A stretch of 64,000 nucleotides of DNA, taken from NCBI GenBank assembly GCA_958295465.1, contig OY282353.1, positions 806,001-870,000 on the forward strand, in the 5' to 3' direction. Each line of letters begins with the position of its first letter. Positions within the stretch are counted from its first letter, which is position 1. The notes beneath the pieces were generated by a model that was not told the DNA's origin, did not search any database, and worked only from the letters and a program-made list of their open reading frames with translations. Shown here piece by piece: positions 61,632 to 64,000 of the stretch. The position numbers were made by a program, and so were the translations under genes. The DNA is from an uncultured Gammaproteobacteria bacterium. Its GTDB lineage: Bacteria; Pseudomonadota; Gammaproteobacteria; HK1.

Positions 61632-63699
61632 CCCATCTTTACCACCCCACCCCGCAATTTCTCATTGCATCATACAGTTACGATGTTCGAGGTCAGTGAG
61701 TGGCACTACAATCGTGTGCCCGAGGGTCGTTTAGACGAGGGTTTTGCGGATCCCTCCGGGTGCGTGGTTGATGCCCAGGGCCTCGTAGATGGCCTGTTGG
61801 GAGGGTTCGGCACGGGTGGCTTTTCGCACGTGCAGGGTGCGCCCGTCGGCGCGGCGGAAGGTGGCGGTAATGCGTTGTTGTCCTTCCAGGGTCCGGCGAA
61901 GGGTGGTCCAACTGGCGCACTGGCCGGTTTGGCGCAGGCGCCGGCGAACCACCTGGACGAGTTGATAGGCGATGACGGAGATGAACAGATGGCCCTCGGC
62001 GCGGATAGGCTTGTGGTGATAGATGGGGCGCAGGCCGAGTTCGGATTTCAGGGAGCGGAACACGGCCTCGATGTCGGTGAGGGTGAAGTAGGTGCGCCAC
62101 AGGGTGGATTCGTCCCAATCGGTTTGATTGGTGCGCAGGCAGTACACGCCGGGGTGGGTCAGCATGGAGCCGGGGAGCGGGCGGCGGGTGAAGCGCACGG
62201 CGATGGCGCGCTCGCCGGTCTCGTCGGTGTCGAGTGCGATGTCGTAGTGTTGGGCGATGCCGCGGCTTGTCTCTTTGAGCCGCCCGATGCGCTGCCAGAC
62301 TTGGTCGGTGCGTTTGTGTGTGCGGGGTTTGGACAGCCCCTCGGAGAGCCGGGCGAGGGCGGCCTCGAAGCGTTGGGCGAAGCGCTCGACGATGGCGCGC
62401 TCCTTGGCGGCGCGCGCTTGGGAGAAGCAATACAGCCGGGCCTCCTGGCTGTCGTCGCTGAGGACCTTGTGCAGATGCACGCGGTGCTGGGAGGCGGTCT
62501 CGATGGACAGCGCCGCGTCGGCGTCGAAGTGGCGGGTGCGTTCGCGGCTGACCACCAGGGAGCGGTATTGGTGCTCGCGCAGCCAGCGCACGCGGTCTTC
62601 GGTGGCGATGCCGCGGTCCATGACCACCAGGGCGCCGTGCGGGGCGTTGAGGGTGTCGAGCATCTGGGCGAGGGTGTGATGTTCGCGCACGTTGCCGGCG
62701 AAGACTTGGGAGCGGCGCACGAAGCCGCTGGCATCGAGCACCAGTCCCAAGGTGAGCAGCGGGCAGTCGGTGCGTTGGTCCTTGGAGTGTCCGCGCCGGG
62801 CGTTGGGTTGTCCGCTCGCCTCGCCCTCGAAGTAGGTATTGGTCAGGTCGTAGAGGGTGACGGTGGGGTGGAGGTCGAACAGGTCCATCGCCCGGTCGAA
62901 GAGGGGGTGCTCGATGGCCTCGCGGTGTGCCATCAGTGCGTCGGAGGCGCGGTACAGTCGCATCGGCCCCATCGTCTCGAAGTCCACGCCCAGGAGTTCG
63001 CCCAGGGCGCTGCGCTCGCCCAGCCAGCGCCGGGTGGCGCGCTCGGAGCCTGGCCGGGCCATACGCGCGATGATGGAGCCGATGGCGGCGGTGCGTAACG
63101 ACGCCCCGATGCCCAGTGCTTCGAGCCGCGTGCGCAGGCCGAGCTGGTCCATCGCCCACAGGCCGGCGTGCTCCACGCCGACCGAGCGCGGGCGAATCAG
63201 TTCCAGGGAGTCGACGTCGACGTGTTGGAAGTCGTGCCTCGGGCTCGCCGGCGAGGATGCAGCGCCAATGCGCTCACCGGCGAGCAGCAGCGCGGTGATG
63301 CGTTGGGCGTGTGATTCGAGCGCCGGGGGGCCATCGGGTGGCAGTGGTAGCTGACCGGCGAGGAGTTCGTCGATGCGCCGGCACAGCATCGGCCACTCGC
63401 TTGGTGCGATGTCGAAGTGCCGTCCCAGGTTGAGCAAGGTGCGTTGGCGCACTTGGTCGCCGGTGCGCTCGGAGCGCACGAGGCGGAAGGTGAAGTACCG
63501 CTCGCCGATGCTGCGGGTACGGGTGCGCCGGATGAACATGGACGCACGGTAGCGGGGGGCGGGGTGTGGCGCAAGACATCAAGTACATTTTATGGCACTA
63601 CATCAGCCTCCCCGACGACACATCAATCACCTACACGCAAAAATCGGCGAAATCGCGACGAATCCCCACCCAATCGCGGCTCGCAGTGGTAAAGATGGG
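61632..63699 (-). mobile_element. IS1634-family element, right copy
   Basis: The element is 2068 bp with the same CCCATCTTTACCAC ends and orientation as the left copy. Its left end cuts the IS3 fragment, and its right end meets the cas3 HD part after ATAA. Confidence 0.85.
61731..63539 (-). CDS. IS1634-family transposase, right copy
   Basis: The gene encodes 602 residues and is full length. It keeps every block of the left copy (YDLTNTYFEG, VMDRGIATED, FRSLKSELGL) with about ten scattered substitutions, for example KETSRGIAQ for KEQSRGVAQ. Both copies are probably functional, so either could have driven movement of the composite. Confidence 0.9.
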   Translation of the reverse strand: MFIRRTRTRSIGERYFTFRLVRSERTGDQVRQRTLLNLGRHFDIAPSEWPMLCRRIDELLAGQLPLPPDGPPALESHAQRITALLLAGERIGAASSPASPRHDFQHVDVDSLELIRPRSVGVEHAGLWAMDQLGLRTRLEALGIGASLRTAAIGSIIARMARPGSERATRRWLGERSALGELLGVDFETMGPMRLYRASDALMAHREAIEHPLFDRAMDLFDLHPTVTLYDLTNTYFEGEASGQPNARRGHSKDQRTDCPLLTLGLVLDASGFVRRSQVFAGNVREHHTLAQMLDTLNAPHGALVVMDRGIATEDRVRWLREHQYRSLVVSRERTRHFDADAALSIETASQHRVHLHKVLSDDSQEARLYCFSQARAAKERAIVERFAQRFEAALARLSEGLSKPRTHKRTDQVWQRIGRLKETSRGIAQHYDIALDTDETGERAIAVRFTRRPLPGSMLTHPGVYCLRTNQTDWDESTLWRTYFTLTDIEAVFRSLKSELGLRPIYHHKPIRAEGHLFISVIAYQLVQVVRRRLRQTGQCASWTTLRRTLEGQQRITATFRRADGRTLHVRKATRAEPSQQAIYEALGINHAPGGIRKTLV

Positions 63700-64000
63700 A
63701 TAAGGAAGCTCGCTCACGAGGCCGCCGTCTTCAGCGACGAGGACGATGCAGCCGCATCCGGCATCTCGCACCGCGACGGCAAGCCGGTGCCGCTCCGCAC
63801 CCATCTCCCCGGCGTCGAGACATTCGCCCGCCGTCATGCGGTTGGTTGTGGCTTGCCCGACGGGTTGGCGGAAGCCGTCGCCCGCGCGGGACTGCTGCAC
63901 GACCTCGGCAAGGCGGACCCAAGATTCCAGGCCATGCTCCGGGGAGGATCGCCGTGGTCGGCCGGCGAAATTCTGGCCAAGTCCGCGGGGATGCCCAGGA
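63700..64000 (+). pseudogene. cas3: type I-G Cas3, 3' part (C-terminal HD nuclease), continues past window edge
   Basis: From the right ATAA the frame reads IRKLAHEAAVFSDEDDAAAS, then PLRTHLPGVETFARRHAV and LLHDLGKADPRFQAML. HL and LLHDLGKADPRF are the HD-nuclease motifs found at the C-terminus of I-G Cas3. Codon phase continues that of 51800 once the transposon and one ATAA are removed. It has no start of its own. The remaining cas genes presumably lie beyond the right edge. Confidence 0.85.

Larger units (their letters stand above)
51801..63703. mobile_element. 11.9-kb composite transposon inserted in cas3, with ATAA target duplication
   Basis: Two 2068-bp IS1634-type copies in the same orientation bound the segment (51805-53872 and 61632-63699). 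The outer ends are CCCATCTTTACCAC and its complement, flanked on both sides by ATAA (51801-51804 and 63700-63703). Inner flanks do not match each other or the outer ones. Removing the element and one ATAA restores the cas3 reading frame exactly. The two IS copies differ at several codons, so they are not a fresh duplicate pair. Confidence 0.85.

Noticed and set aside
1..64000. tRNA, rRNA and CRISPR arrays
   Set aside because: I saw no cloverleaf with conserved T-loop, no rRNA sequence and no short-repeat/spacer pattern; a tRNAscan-SE and CRISPR finder run would settle it.

Overview
The window is GC-rich DNA, most likely from a member of the Pseudomonadota. That placement rests on codon bias, the NHLM-type export system and the gene families present; no rRNA or tRNA gene is visible to confirm it. 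The sequence is heavily rearranged. Remnants of at least six insertion sequences, truncated gene copies, tandem duplications and frameshifted small genes are scattered through it.

Region 1 (1-12.7 kb) is a decayed accessory zone. It holds a partial YaaA-like gene, small secreted proteins (two of them frameshifted) and a fused N-methylhydantoinase A/B. Two further truncated copies of the hydantoinase 5' end lie nearby. There is also a fragment of DUF3375 (the JetA family of Wadjet), a PIN toxin with its antitoxin, an EamA transporter, an IS1380-type fragment and a lone MoaD-like gene.

Region 2 (12.8-41.6 kb) is the main discovery: a large RiPP biosynthetic gene cluster that does not match any described pathway I can recall. 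Two Nif11-type precursors (21772-22134 and 26479-26838) carry Cys- and Ser-free cores of Val/Ala/Gly that end in the same AGRGGW tail. Around them lie a PoyD-like radical SAM epimerase, a TfuA protein with two tandemly duplicated YcaO proteins, and a PRMT-like methyltransferase fused to a sulfotransferase. A second sulfotransferase, a berberine-bridge-type oxidase fused to a halogenase-like flavoprotein, M16 and M23 peptidases, and one unrecognised protein complete the enzyme set. Export is by the three-part NHLM system (HlyD, C39-peptidase ABC, second ABC). A MalT/LuxR-type regulator heads the cluster, and both precursor genes share a conserved promoter with repeats at fixed spacing. My inference is a polytheonamide-like, partly D-configured, backbone-modified hydrophobic peptide with a decorated Arg-Gly-Gly-Trp tail.

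Region 3 (41.6-49.1 kb) looks like a set of quaternary-amine or peptide catabolism genes. It contains a Tat-exported peptide-binding protein, a non-pyrrolysine MttB homologue, a dimethylglycine-dehydrogenase-like flavoprotein, a choline-kinase-like phosphotransferase and an Ogt-type DNA repair methyltransferase. Five perfect 95-bp-period repeats of the flavoprotein's own translation start precede that gene and form a chain of GTGA-overlapping mini-reading frames.

Region 4 (49.4-64 kb) is a type I-G (formerly I-U) cas3 gene split by an 11.9-kb composite transposon. The transposon is bounded by two IS1634-family copies in the same orientation and a 4-bp ATAA target duplication. Removing it restores a continuous helicase-HD reading frame. 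Its cargo is a three-domain RidA protein, an IS3 element, a small twin-CX3C secreted peptide, a membrane pentapeptide-repeat protein, an RTX protein and an IS256/IS3 mosaic. No CRISPR array lies in the window.
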